Shown: piece by piece, positions 15,532 to 23,355 of the stretch
Numbering within the stretch: the stretch's first letter is position 1
Layout: every line of letters starts with the position of its first letter
Assembly (NCBI GenBank): GCA_035508495.1
Contig: DATJMX010000031.1
Location: 1-38,465 of the forward strand
Source of the DNA: Candidatus Binataceae bacterium
GTDB taxonomy: Bacteria > Desulfobacterota > Binatia > Binatales > Binataceae
Reading direction: 5' to 3'
DNA length: 38,465 bases
Program-made: the position numbers and the translations under genes
Notes under the pieces: model-generated
Told to the model about the DNA's origin: nothing
The model's database searches: none
Seen by the model: the letters and a program-made list of their open reading frames with translations, nothing else

Positions 15532-17319
15532 TCAGCGCAAGAGCGGCAGCCTCACGCCTGCGGTGACGAGGGCGCCGCTCGCCACGCCCATCAAGGCTTC
15601 GCCCGCCACGAGCCCGGCCGCGAACAAGAGTCCCGGTCCCGCCTCGCGCGAATCGTTCGGCGACGACAGCTCGCGCAACAGCGCGCCGAGCGCGATCGCG
15701 ACGCTAAGACCAAACGGCAGGTAGAGACCAAGCGCGACGGGCATGATCGGCGTGCGCCACTTCGCCCCGCGCCGCTCAAGTTGCCGATCGACAATTGCGA
15801 GCAGGACCGCGAGCGCGGCGCCGACGCTGATCGTCAGCCATGGCAGGCCGCCGGCGAAGACTCCCTGCGCGACTTTCGCCATCAGAAACGCTTGCGGCGC
15901 TGAGAGCGCACCGTTCCTGGCGGTCGCCGTGCCCGCGATTCCATAGCCGCTGATGAGCAGGTTTAGGATCGGCGCCATCAAAAACGACGATGCGATTGCT
16001 CCTGTCAGCACGCCGATTTCGAGATTGCGCGGCGTCGCACCAACGTGGTGCCCGGTCGCGAGATCGTGCAACGAATCACCCGCCATCGCGGCCGCGGTGC
16101 AAACGATCGCGCCGACTGAGATCGCGAGCGCCGGCCCGACATCGCGTGTGACACCCATCATCTGGAGCACGAGTGCGACGGCGAGCAGCACGATCACCGT
16201 CACACCCGACACGGGATTGTTCGACGCGCCAACAATCCCGGTCAGATAACCGGCGATCGCCGTCGCGAAGAACGCGATCACGATAAGCGCGACGGCGAGC
16301 GTCAGGCTGAGTGCGAGCGATGCGCCGAGCGCGAGGCTGATCGCGAAGATGACGGGCGCGCACATCGCAACGGCGCCGACTACGATCGGCGCTGGTAAAT
16401 CAGTATCTTCGCGCGCGGTCACCGCCGTATGACGCTCGCGAATCGCCACGAGGCTGTCGCGTATCGCCGCGCCGATACGCACTCTCAGCCGCCACAGCGT
16501 GACAAGTCCGCCGACCAGCATCGCGCCAACGCCGAGATAGCGCACCTGCCCGCTCCAGACCCGCGAAGCCGCCGTTACCGCATCAATTGTCGATGAGGAA
16601 TGATGACTCATGGTCACGAGCGGAATCGCGACCAGCCATGCGAACGCGCCGCCTGCGAATACCAGCGCCGCGATCCGAATTCCCACGATATAGCCGACGC
16701 CTAGCAGCGCCGCCGATACGTTGATCGATCCTGATACTGCCGCCGCGCCGATCCATCGGCCAAAGCCGAGCGTTCCGGGAATCACTCCGAGCACGTCCTG
16801 CGCGGCTTTCAGAACGGCCGAGATGATTCCGCCCCACAAGAGCGGCGCAGCGCTCGCCGAGCTCTCGCCCGTGCGCAGCACTTCCGCGCACGCGAGGCCC
16901 TCGGGAAATGGCAATTGCTCCTCGACGATATAAGGGCGGCGCAGGAACACTACCAGCAGCGAGCCCATCGTCGCGCCCGCGGCGCTGAGCGCGGTCACTT
17001 CGAGATACGGCAGATGCGCTCCGCCGCCCAGGATTACGAGCGCGGGAAACGTGAAGATCGCACCAGCCGCGACCGCCTCACCGGCGGACGCGACGGTCTG
17101 CACAAAATTGTTTTCGAGAATCGTCGAGCCGCCGAGCGCCCGCAGGATCGCCATCGAGATGACGGCGGCCGGGATGCTGGCCGACACCGTCATCCCGGCG
17201 TAGAGCCCAAGATACGCATTGGCCGCGCCGAGAATCAGCGCAAGCGCGATTCCGAGAAGGAAGCCGCGCGCAGTCAGCTCGCGCGGCGTGTCGTGCGGCT
17301 CGCTCCCGGATCGTGGCAC
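15532..17319 (-). CDS. OPT family oligopeptide/metal-chelate transporter
   Basis: A 595-residue polytopic inner-membrane protein with about 14-16 hydrophobic segments. Family marks are GAANAYLGLYAGMTVSASIP in the first segments, ENNFVQTVASAGEAVAAGAIF, EEQLPFPEGLACAEVL, NNPVSGVT, and AGDSLHDLATGHHVGATPRN. OPT proteins are secondary transporters of small peptides, siderophores or metal chelates, usually proton-coupled. The start is a GTG at 17319 with no strong ribosome site, preceded by the rhodanese gene 48 bases upstream on the same strand. It is a typical single-subunit bacterial OPT in length. The substrate is unknown. Confidence 0.93.
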   Translation of the reverse strand: MPRSGSEPHDTPRELTARGFLLGIALALILGAANAYLGLYAGMTVSASIPAAVISMAILRALGGSTILENNFVQTVASAGEAVAAGAIFTFPALVILGGGAHLPYLEVTALSAAGATMGSLLVVFLRRPYIVEEQLPFPEGLACAEVLRTGESSASAAPLLWGGIISAVLKAAQDVLGVIPGTLGFGRWIGAAAVSGSINVSAALLGVGYIVGIRIAALVFAGGAFAWLVAIPLVTMSHHSSSTIDAVTAASRVWSGQVRYLGVGAMLVGGLVTLWRLRVRIGAAIRDSLVAIRERHTAVTAREDTDLPAPIVVGAVAMCAPVIFAISLALGASLALSLTLAVALIVIAFFATAIAGYLTGIVGASNNPVSGVTVIVLLAVALVLQMMGVTRDVGPALAISVGAIVCTAAAMAGDSLHDLATGHHVGATPRNLEIGVLTGAIASSFLMAPILNLLISGYGIAGTATARNGALSAPQAFLMAKVAQGVFAGGLPWLTISVGAALAVLLAIVDRQLERRGAKWRTPIMPVALGLYLPFGLSVAIALGALLRELSSPNDSREAGPGLLFAAGLVAGEALMGVASGALVTAGVRLPLLR

Positions 17320-17367
17320 GCCGCAACTATACGTATCGCGGGATCGGCGGGCGAGCGCGAATCGCGC

Positions 17368-17856
17368 TCAGTCGCCGCCACTCGAGCCGCTGGGATAGGT
17401 AACTTCCTTGCCGGCCTCTTTCCAGCCCTTGATGCCGTCCTTCATCACTTCAACGTTGGTATATCCAGCTGCGGTCGCTCGCCGAGCGGCCTCGTGCGAA
17501 GCCATTCAATGGCGGTCGGCGCAATAGAAGACGAGCAGCGCGCCCTTGTTCGGCGGCAGCTCGGTCGCGACGTTGTAGTTGTTGTCGCTCGTCAGCAGAT
17601 GCGCGCCGGGTATCACGCCCGCGGTGCTGCGCAGGCCGTCGCCGTTCGCGTCGTAGATGTTCACGTGCGAGGCGGGATCGTTCATCAGCTTCGTCAGATC
17701 GGCGACGCCGATAATCTTGAAGTTGTCGGTTTCCTTGTTCTTGAGGATATCCGAAAGCTCGAACGCACGCGCCGAGCTGCATAGCCCGACGATCACGAAC
17801 GCGAGCGTCGCGAGCGCAATCAATCGCGACAGAGATTTCGCGGTGTTTCGTTCCAT
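17368..17856 (-). CDS. Exported rhodanese-domain protein with in-frame TGA, candidate selenoprotein
   Basis: Read through one TGA (17506-17508), this gene encodes 162 residues: a Sec signal peptide with an ARA cleavage site near residue 31, then a single rhodanese domain that would act on sulfur in the periplasm. Before the TGA the frame gives ...LLVFYCADRH; after it MASHEAARRATAAGY, then NVEVMKDGIKGWKEAGKEV, the standard rhodanese C-terminal helix and strand. From memory, relatives with this long active-site loop read YCxxxxCxxS, so the TGA falls on the second Cys. A hairpin of SECIS type follows (17473-17491). Normal gene callers would stop at 17506 (116 residues). Alternatives are a pseudogene or a C-to-A sequencing error (TGC to TGA). 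It lies between the OPT and luciferase-like genes. Confidence 0.8.
17473..17491 (-). promoter_or_regulatory. Putative bacterial SECIS hairpin
   Basis: Minus-strand RNA, 15-33 nt after the TGA: two G-C pairs, a C-A mismatch, then the 5-bp stem CGCUC/GAGCG closing a GGC loop. The loop begins 23 nt after the TGA and its first base is G. This fits the published general bacterial SECIS model as I recall it: loop about 16-37 nt from UGA, a G in the first two loop positions, stem of 4 or more pairs. A stem this short can occur by chance in GC-rich DNA. Confidence 0.6.
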
Positions 17857-17905
17857 GCGCTGATTTTAGCAACGCCGGCTGGATCAGAGAACGCCGGAAA
17901 TTCGC

Positions 17906-18958
17906 CTACACGTGGTCGAACAATCGCACCCAATCTTCGAGCGCCGACTCATGGCCCGGCACGAGCTGGATCACGAACTGATCGGCGCCGCCGTCGCGGA
18001 GCTTGCGAATCCGGTCGCGCAGCTCGGGCGCCTTGGCGGTAAAGGTCGTCGCCGAGATCAGCTCGCTGGTGAGAAACTTCTCCTCTTCGGGACGCACGCC
18101 CAGCAGATGCATCTTGTGCATCTGGAGATAGCGCGCATCGGCCGGCTGATAGGTCGCGTACTGCGCGCGATACGCATCGAGCAGCGGCTGAATCGCCGGC
18201 GGCAGGTCGAAACTCAGCGTCTGCTCGACGAGGCCGTGCAAGAACACCACCGCGAGCGGTCCGGCCTGCGCCCTGGCGCGCGGGCTCGAGGGAGACTCGC
18301 CCTCGCCAAGAACGCATCCAAGTCCGAACACGGTGCGATAGAGACTCCGCGGCTCACGCGACGCGGCGCGGCAGGCCTTGTCCATTTCCTCGAGCTCGGA
18401 CAGCACGCGCGGTACCGCCGAAGCGAAAGTGATCCAGCCGTCGGCGATCTCGGCAGTGAGCTTGCGCGCCTTGGGCGCGAACGCCGAAATGTGAAGCGGA
18501 ATTTTGTCCTTGATGTTGATCATCCCGAGCTCGGGATTGAGAAATCGAATCTTGCGCGCCGCTCCCTCGCATTCCCATTCCACGAGCTTGCCTTCGAGCA
18601 GCTCGCGCACGACGCGGATGTAATCGCGCATCTCGCTGAGTTTCATCGGCGGCAGGCCCATGGTATTGCGCGCAGTGAAGCCCGTGCCGACGCCGAAGAC
18701 GATCCTGCCGGGCGCGAGCTTGTTGAGCGTCGCGAGGCCGTTGGCTGTGGCCGGTGCGATTCGATTGGTCGGCACCAGCACCCCCATGGCAAGCTTGATG
18801 CGCGAGGTCTGCTCAGCCGTCAGCGCCATCGAGACGAAAATCTCTGGCGCGAGCATCTGCGAATCGTAGAACCACGCGTGCGAGAACCCCAGCTCCTCGG
18901 CGCGTTTGACGGTCCGCCACGCATCGACGTTCGAGGCCAGCGCGATTCCAAACTCCAT
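17906..18958 (-). CDS. Luciferase-like (LLM class) flavin/F420-dependent oxidoreductase
   Basis: A 350-residue TIM-barrel oxidoreductase of the bacterial luciferase superfamily. It starts MEFGIALASNVDAWRTVKRAEELGFSHAWFYDSQ, has the typical TSRIKLAMGVLVPTNRIAPATAN strand-helix pair, the cofactor-region GRIVFGVGTGFTARNTMGLPP, and IPLHISAFAPKARKLTAEIADGWI in the middle. F420 or FMN could be the cofactor; the closest resemblance is to F420-dependent methylenetetrahydromethanopterin-reductase-like proteins of aerobic bacteria. The ATG at 18958 has GGGAGA at about 18967-18972; an upstream open extension to 19015 lacks this. It is divergent from the GST gene and 49 bases ahead of the rhodanese gene, so they may be cotranscribed. 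Confidence 0.9.
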   Translation of the reverse strand: MEFGIALASNVDAWRTVKRAEELGFSHAWFYDSQMLAPEIFVSMALTAEQTSRIKLAMGVLVPTNRIAPATANGLATLNKLAPGRIVFGVGTGFTARNTMGLPPMKLSEMRDYIRVVRELLEGKLVEWECEGAARKIRFLNPELGMINIKDKIPLHISAFAPKARKLTAEIADGWITFASAVPRVLSELEEMDKACRAASREPRSLYRTVFGLGCVLGEGESPSSPRARAQAGPLAVVFLHGLVEQTLSFDLPPAIQPLLDAYRAQYATYQPADARYLQMHKMHLLGVRPEEEKFLTSELISATTFTAKAPELRDRIRKLRDGGADQFVIQLVPGHESALEDWVRLFDHV

Positions 18959-19073
18959 AGTCGATTCTCCCGCCGAGGGTTCGGCTGATGTCAAAACTAT
19001 TATCATTTTCGCCACGTGCGAAAGCGCGTATCATCGGGCGCTGACTTAAAGATTGCGAAAGGATACATCGCCG

Positions 19074-19853
19074 ATGCTCAAGCTGTGGGAACATCCGTTT
19101 TCGCCTTACGTACAGAAGGTGAAAATCGCGCTCTATGAAAAGAACATCCCGTTCGAAGCCCAGGTGCCCGAAGCGTTCAGCGGTGCGCCGACTTCATACG
19201 CCGAAACCAACCCGCGCATCGAAGTTCCCACGCTCGTCGACGACGGCTTCAAGATTTTCGATTCGACCGTGATTCTCGAATACATCGAGGACAAGTGGCC
19301 TGAGCCGCCCATGCTTCCCAAGGGGCCGCGCGAACGCGCGCGGGTCAGGATGCTCGAAGACGTCTGCGATACTTACTACGAAGCGATCAACTGGGGACTG
19401 ATGGAAATCCTCGCCTGGAAGCGCACCGGCGGCGAGCTCGCCGATCGGCTCGTGGCGCGGGCGAAAGAACAAACCGACGGCATCTATTCGTGGCTCGAAC
19501 GCGAGCTCGGCGGACGCGAATATTTCAACGGCGCCACATTTGGCCACGGCGATCTCAGCCTGTATCCATACGTGCGCGGCTCTGTCGTGTGGGGGATGCC
19601 GCCCGCGCCCGAGTCGCCAATCGGCAAATGGCTCGCGCGCGTCGAGCCGCGCGAGAGTATCCGCAAAACGATTGCGGCAACCAGCGACTTCACCGGCGGG
19701 ATGGACGTGCTGCCGCAGATGCTGGCCTCGGGCGGCTTCACACGCCAATACCGCGACCATCGCCTCGAATGGATGCTGCGCAGCGGCGGCGTCGAGGTGG
19801 TGCTCGAAGGCATCGCAAAGAAAACGATCCGTTTTTCAGAAGAGATCAACTAA
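19074..19853 (+). CDS. Glutathione S-transferase family protein
   Basis: A 259-residue cytoplasmic protein with a thioredoxin-like N-terminal GST domain (HPFSPYVQKVKIALYEKNIPFE, then IEVPTLVDDG and the gamma-glutamyl-binding FDSTVILEYIEDKWP) and an all-helical C-terminal domain (about 95-220) with FNGATFGHGDLSLYPYV, the N-capping region. The usual Ser/Cys region is represented by SPYVQK. It probably conjugates or reduces electrophiles with glutathione or another thiol. The ATG at 19074 has AAAGGA at 19058-19063. A tail of about 30 residues extends beyond the usual GST fold. An intrinsic terminator follows, so it is expressed separately from the TetR unit. Confidence 0.92.
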   Translation: MLKLWEHPFSPYVQKVKIALYEKNIPFEAQVPEAFSGAPTSYAETNPRIEVPTLVDDGFKIFDSTVILEYIEDKWPEPPMLPKGPRERARVRMLEDVCDTYYEAINWGLMEILAWKRTGGELADRLVARAKEQTDGIYSWLERELGGREYFNGATFGHGDLSLYPYVRGSVVWGMPPAPESPIGKWLARVEPRESIRKTIAATSDFTGGMDVLPQMLASGGFTRQYRDHRLEWMLRSGGVEVVLEGIAKKTIRFSEEIN

Positions 19854-19879
19854 CCAACAGGATCGCGTCATTGTACGCA

Positions 19880-19909
19880 TCCCTCTTCGTCATCGGGGAG
19901 GGAGTTTTT
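19880..19909 (+). terminator. Intrinsic terminator after the GST gene
   Basis: TCCCTC (19880-19885) pairs with GAGGGA (19898-19903) around a 12-base loop and is followed by GTTTTT (19904-19909). It separates the GST gene from the TetR promoter, which starts six bases later. Confidence 0.7.
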
Positions 19910-19914
19910 CGATC

Positions 19915-19943
19915 TTGACGAATTAGAGCTATTACTCTATAAA
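19915..19943 (+). promoter_or_regulatory. Sigma-70-type promoter of the TetR operon
   Basis: TTGACG (19915-19920) and TATAAA (19938-19943) are spaced by exactly 17 bases. Transcription would begin near 19950, leaving a leader of only about ten bases before the ATG at 19961 and no ribosome site, so the mRNA is almost leaderless. Confidence 0.8.
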
Positions 19944-19962
19944 TTAGAGCCGTAACTCTAAT
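19922..19962 (+). promoter_or_regulatory. Tandem palindromic TetR operators
   Basis: Two 20-bp palindromes of the form ATTAGAG-N6-CTCTAAT: one at 19922-19941 (right arm CTCTATA, one mismatch) and a perfect one at 19943-19962. Their centres are 21 bases apart, two helical turns. The first fills the -35/-10 spacer and part of the -10; the second covers the transcription start and the first two bases of the start codon. This is the geometry of autorepression by the TetR protein encoded next to it. Confidence 0.8.
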
Positions 19963-20557
19963 GACGGAAGAAACCACGACCCTCATCCTCGACGCGGCGC
20001 TGAAGCTCTTCAATGGCGATGGCACCGCACGCGTGTCTACCAATCACGTGGCAAAGGCCGCCGGCATCAGCCCGGGCAACCTCTACTATCACTTCCGCAA
20101 CAAGGCCGAGATCATTCGCGCATTGCTCGAGCGGATGATTGGCGAGGCCGACACCATCTGGGGCTCGGGGCGCGCGCTGCGCGGCGGATTCGACGACCTG
20201 CGTGAGATTCTCGCGCACTCGCTCGAGATCGTCTGGGACTACCGTTTCTTTTATCGCGAGCTCGCGCCGCTGGTGCAGGGCGATCCGATCCTGCGCCGCC
20301 GCTACTCCGCGATTCGCCGCCAGCGCCTCACGCAGATCTCCGATCTCGTCCAGGTCTTCAACGATGCGGGGCTGATGCGCGGACCGCGCGGCGCCGAGCG
20401 CGACGCGCTGGTGAAGCTCTCGTGGATGGTCGGCGAGTTCGCGCTCGCTTCGGCCGAACTCGACGGCGCAGCGGCCAGGCGCGCGTCGATCGAGCAATCA
20501 GTCGAAATGCTGTTCGCGTTGTGGCGCCCATATCTCACTCCGTCGCCGGGAAAATGA
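19961..20557 (+). CDS. TetR/AcrR family transcriptional regulator
   Basis: A 198-residue repressor. The N-terminal helix-turn-helix is standard: ILDAALKLFNGDGTARVSTNHVAKAAGISPGNLYYHF, ending in the GNLYYHFRNKAEI recognition-helix region at about 38-50. The C-terminal part (WDYRFFYRELAPLVQGDP...) forms the ligand-binding helical domain; the ligand is unknown. The ATG overlaps the second operator palindrome, and the gene lacks a ribosome site because its mRNA is nearly leaderless. The stop codon lies inside the ribosome site of the following nitroreductase-like gene, so the two form an operon that the protein probably represses. Cognate effectors may be lipophilic or nitro/quinone compounds, which is inference. 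Confidence 0.93.
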   Translation: MTEETTTLILDAALKLFNGDGTARVSTNHVAKAAGISPGNLYYHFRNKAEIIRALLERMIGEADTIWGSGRALRGGFDDLREILAHSLEIVWDYRFFYRELAPLVQGDPILRRRYSAIRRQRLTQISDLVQVFNDAGLMRGPRGAERDALVKLSWMVGEFALASAELDGAAARRASIEQSVEMLFALWRPYLTPSPGK

Positions 20558-20570
20558 AGGAGGCTTGCCG

Positions 20571-21737
20571 ATGAACTCCAAAGCAATCACTCGCCGTAGC
20601 TTTCTCGCTTCTGCCGCCGCTTCGATTGTGCTCGTCGCAGGCAAGGCGCACGCCTACTATGGAGAGGGAATCTTTGACGGCACCAAGGGACCGGCGTGGC
20701 AGCCGTGGACCGATTGGTCGCCCGATGCGCCCACTGAGCCGCTCAACCCGGTGCGCGCCGCGATTCTGGCCGCCAATCCGCACAATACGCAGCCGTGGCT
20801 CTTTCGCGTAAGCCCGACGCAGATCGATCTCTTCGCCGATACCAGCCGTAACATCGGCAGCTTCGACCCGTATCTGCGCGAGATGCACGTCGGACTCGGC
20901 TGCGCGCTCGAGAATCTGATGCTGGCCGCGCCCGCCAACGGCTACGCTTGCGATCTTCGGCTGCTGCCTGGCCCGCCCGACCAGGTTGCGCGCGTGAGTC
21001 TCGCGCCCGCGCCGCGTCGTCAATCCGAGCTTTGCAGTGCGATCACGAAACGGCACACGAATCGCGGCGCATACGATACGCATTGTCCGATCGGCAACGC
21101 GAGCTGCGACGCGCTTGCGGCGCTCGGCAACGATGACCAGGAAGTTCGAATCGTATGGTTCCGCAATGCCACGGAGCGCGACGCTTTCGGTTCGGCGACG
21201 ATCGACGCAACCGCCGCGATAATTGCCGATGACCAGCAGTCACGCGACAGCTACCGCTGGTTGCGTCCTAACTATGACGCCGTTCAGCGCTATCGCGATG
21301 GCCTCTCAGTGCTCTCACAGCCGGTCGGGGGTTTGACGCGGGCCGTCTCCGAGCTGATTCGGACGCCGCGTCCGATAGTCGACAAATTCTGGCTCGCCAG
21401 CACGCGCGACACGCAGCTCGCGACCGCGAGCGCCTTCGGCATCATCGTCGTGCCCGATTCGCGCAGCGATCTCTATCGCCTGCGCGCAGGACGGCTCTGG
21501 CAGCGGATGCATCTGTGGGCGGTGCAGAACGATCTCGCGATGCAGCCGATGAATCAGATAATCGAACGCGCTGAACGCGAGCAGAGCGCCGGCCTCGAGC
21601 CGCAATTCAAAAACGTGCTCGCGAATTTAATTGGTAACTCGCAGTGTCAGGCCGTGATGGCGTTCCGAGTCGGTTATGCCTCGCAGGACGCGCGCCCGAG
21701 CGCACGTCGTGACGTCGATTCAGTGGTAATCAGCTAG
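20571..21737 (+). CDS. Tat-exported nitroreductase-like protein (Acg/Rv2032-type)
   Basis: A 388-residue protein with a twin-arginine signal (TRRSFLASAAAS, Arg8-Arg9) ending in KAHA, so it is probably folded with flavin in the cytoplasm and exported. The mature part has the Acg-family mark ANPHNTQPWLFRV and a KRHTNRGAYD segment typical of two-domain nitroreductase-fold proteins. Mycobacterial Acg-type members are thought to bind or sequester FMN, with little enzymatic activity. The AAGGAGG site at 20557-20563 fixes the ATG at 20571. It is controlled with the upstream TetR gene. Its last 18 bases overlap the convergent deacetylase gene. Confidence 0.85.
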   Translation: MNSKAITRRSFLASAAASIVLVAGKAHAYYGEGIFDGTKGPAWQPWTDWSPDAPTEPLNPVRAAILAANPHNTQPWLFRVSPTQIDLFADTSRNIGSFDPYLREMHVGLGCALENLMLAAPANGYACDLRLLPGPPDQVARVSLAPAPRRQSELCSAITKRHTNRGAYDTHCPIGNASCDALAALGNDDQEVRIVWFRNATERDAFGSATIDATAAIIADDQQSRDSYRWLRPNYDAVQRYRDGLSVLSQPVGGLTRAVSELIRTPRPIVDKFWLASTRDTQLATASAFGIIVVPDSRSDLYRLRAGRLWQRMHLWAVQNDLAMQPMNQIIERAEREQSAGLEPQFKNVLANLIGNSQCQAVMAFRVGYASQDARPSARRDVDSVVIS

Positions 21738-22385
21738 AGGCTCATCGTTCACGATCGGTTCGAGGTCGTGAACGATGTTTCCTTTGAGGATCGGCACGCA
21801 TTCTGCCGGCATCTCCTGCGAAAAGGTGTGACCGGCTTCGCGCAGGGTCGCGATGAAGCGATCGAGATGCCGCATCGCGGGCGGATAGATATCGTGCAGC
21901 ACGACTAGCGCGTGCGGCTTCGATGGGATCTCGGCGAGCGCGCGATCCATCCAGCCATCATGATGGATCCAGTCCTCGGGCACGCAGTTCCACAGCACGC
22001 AGGTGTAGCGATGCGCGACCAGGTGATCGACGGCGGCGCGGCTCAAGAGATGCTTGCCGATTTTGCCGCCGCCGCCGAACGGCCGGAACATCGGCGGGTC
22101 GCTCGCGAGCGCGGCGATTCGCGCCTCGGTGTCGCCGATCTCGCGCTCGGCGGCGTCTGCGCGCGGATCGTCGCCGAGCGGCATCTTGTGCGTCATCGAA
22201 TGATTGCCGATTAGATGACCTTCGGCGATCGCGCGCCGCGCCAGATCGAGATTCTCGGGTGCGGCGAGTTGCTTGCCCAGCACGAAGAAAACCGAGCGCA
22301 CGCCGCGATTCGCGAGCACGTCGAGCACCTGCGGCGTGCTCGTCGCGTCGGGGCCATTATCGAATGACAGCGTGACGACGCTCAT
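21720..22385 (-). CDS. Polysaccharide deacetylase (NodB/CE4) family protein with altered metal motif
   Basis: A 221-residue NodB-fold protein without signal peptide. Motif 1 reads SFDNGPD: the first Asp (Asp9, catalytic base) is kept but the second, normally a metal ligand, is Asn10. Motif 2 is GNHSMTH with His62 and His66. Motif 3 is RPFGGGG, and LHD near 190 is the last motif. The protein may still bind metal with an altered site, act on another substrate, or be inactive; a distinct subfamily with SFDNGP is likely. It starts 12 bases after the MBL hydrolase gene and is cotranscribed with it. It is convergent with and overlaps the nitroreductase-like gene. Confidence 0.85.
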   Translation of the reverse strand: MSVVTLSFDNGPDATSTPQVLDVLANRGVRSVFFVLGKQLAAPENLDLARRAIAEGHLIGNHSMTHKMPLGDDPRADAAEREIGDTEARIAALASDPPMFRPFGGGGKIGKHLLSRAAVDHLVAHRYTCVLWNCVPEDWIHHDGWMDRALAEIPSKPHALVVLHDIYPPAMRHLDRFIATLREAGHTFSQEMPAECVPILKGNIVHDLEPIVNDEPLADYH

Positions 22386-22397
22386 CGCGAAAGGCTC

Positions 22398-23255
22398 TTA
22401 CTTCGCAGCGGCGAAACGGAACGCGTCGCCATGTTTCGAAATTTTGCCCGCCGACGGCGTCGCGAAGTGCGTCCCGAACACGAGGACGCCCGAGTCCGCA
22501 TACTTCTCGCAGAACGCGCGCCGCGTCTTCTTCGCCATCGCGCCGTCGGAATCGAAGCCGTCGTCCCATTCGGGGTATTGGCACTGAATCGGATGATGCA
22601 TCAGGTCGCCGGTGATAACGGCCTCCTGACCCTTCGACGAAATGCGCACGCTCATGTGGCCCGGAGTGTGACCGGGAGTCGGCTCGTACCACACCTCGCT
22701 CGTCACGCGATGGTTGGGATCGACGAGGTCGGCGAGTCCCTGGTCAACGATCGGCCGCACCGAATCCTCGACCGGGTCGCGCATATCGGCGCCGTCGAAA
22801 TGCGACCAGTAATCCCACTCCGTGCCGCCGAAGAGATAGCGCGCGTTCGGAAAAGTCGGCATCCACTTGCCGTTTTTCATCGTCGTATTCCAACCGACGT
22901 GATCGACGTGCAGATGCGTGCAGAGCACGCGATCGATTTGCTCGGGCTGGTGCCCGGTTTTGGCGAGGTCGGAGAGAAACGGCAGTTGGAGCTTGTTCCA
23001 GGCCGGGTTCGAGCGGACCTTGTCATTGCCAATGCAGGTATCGACGATGATGCGCTTGCCGTCGGATTCGACGACGAAGGCGTGGACGCTCATGCGAAGC
23101 TGGCCGGTTTCGTTGGAGAAGACAGGATAGAGCCAGTCAGCTTCCTTCTTGACGTTTTCCGCCGTGGCAGCAGGCAAAATCCAGGTCCCGCGCCATGCGC
23201 CTTCGGTCTCCACGATCCGCTTGATAGTAACGTCGCCGATCTTCCACTCGTTCAT
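22398..23255 (-). CDS. MBL-fold metallo-hydrolase
   Basis: A 285-residue cytoplasmic metallo-beta-lactamase-fold hydrolase. The metal-binding motif is THLHVDHVGW (His114, His116, Asp118, His119). It is followed by PGHTPGHMSV with the third-site His, TGDLMHHP with the bridging Asp, and FGTHF with the last His. The N-terminal WKIGDVTIKRIVETEGAW and the FLFGGTEWDYW-like middle put it with the quorum-quenching lactonase/MBL subgroup of soil bacteria, which hydrolyse lactones or esters; the substrate here is unknown. The ATG at 23255 has GAGG about 9 bases upstream. It is divergent from the molybdenum hydroxylase operon, with a 158-base shared control region. Confidence 0.92.
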   Translation of the reverse strand: MNEWKIGDVTIKRIVETEGAWRGTWILPAATAENVKKEADWLYPVFSNETGQLRMSVHAFVVESDGKRIIVDTCIGNDKVRSNPAWNKLQLPFLSDLAKTGHQPEQIDRVLCTHLHVDHVGWNTTMKNGKWMPTFPNARYLFGGTEWDYWSHFDGADMRDPVEDSVRPIVDQGLADLVDPNHRVTSEVWYEPTPGHTPGHMSVRISSKGQEAVITGDLMHHPIQCQYPEWDDGFDSDGAMAKKTRRAFCEKYADSGVLVFGTHFATPSAGKISKHGDAFRFAAAK

Positions 23256-23355
23256 CGTGCAAACCTCGCTCGGTAATTAGCGCGACCTTAACCCGAACGG
23301 GCATCGCGCGCCAAGCCCTTATCGGAACGGGGCCAAGCGTCGTCCACCACTCTTA

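Noticed and set aside
17368..17505. Separate 45-residue gene starting at ATG 17505
   Set aside because: It has no ribosome site and is exactly the missing C-terminal part of the rhodanese domain in the same frame; readthrough or decay explains it better.
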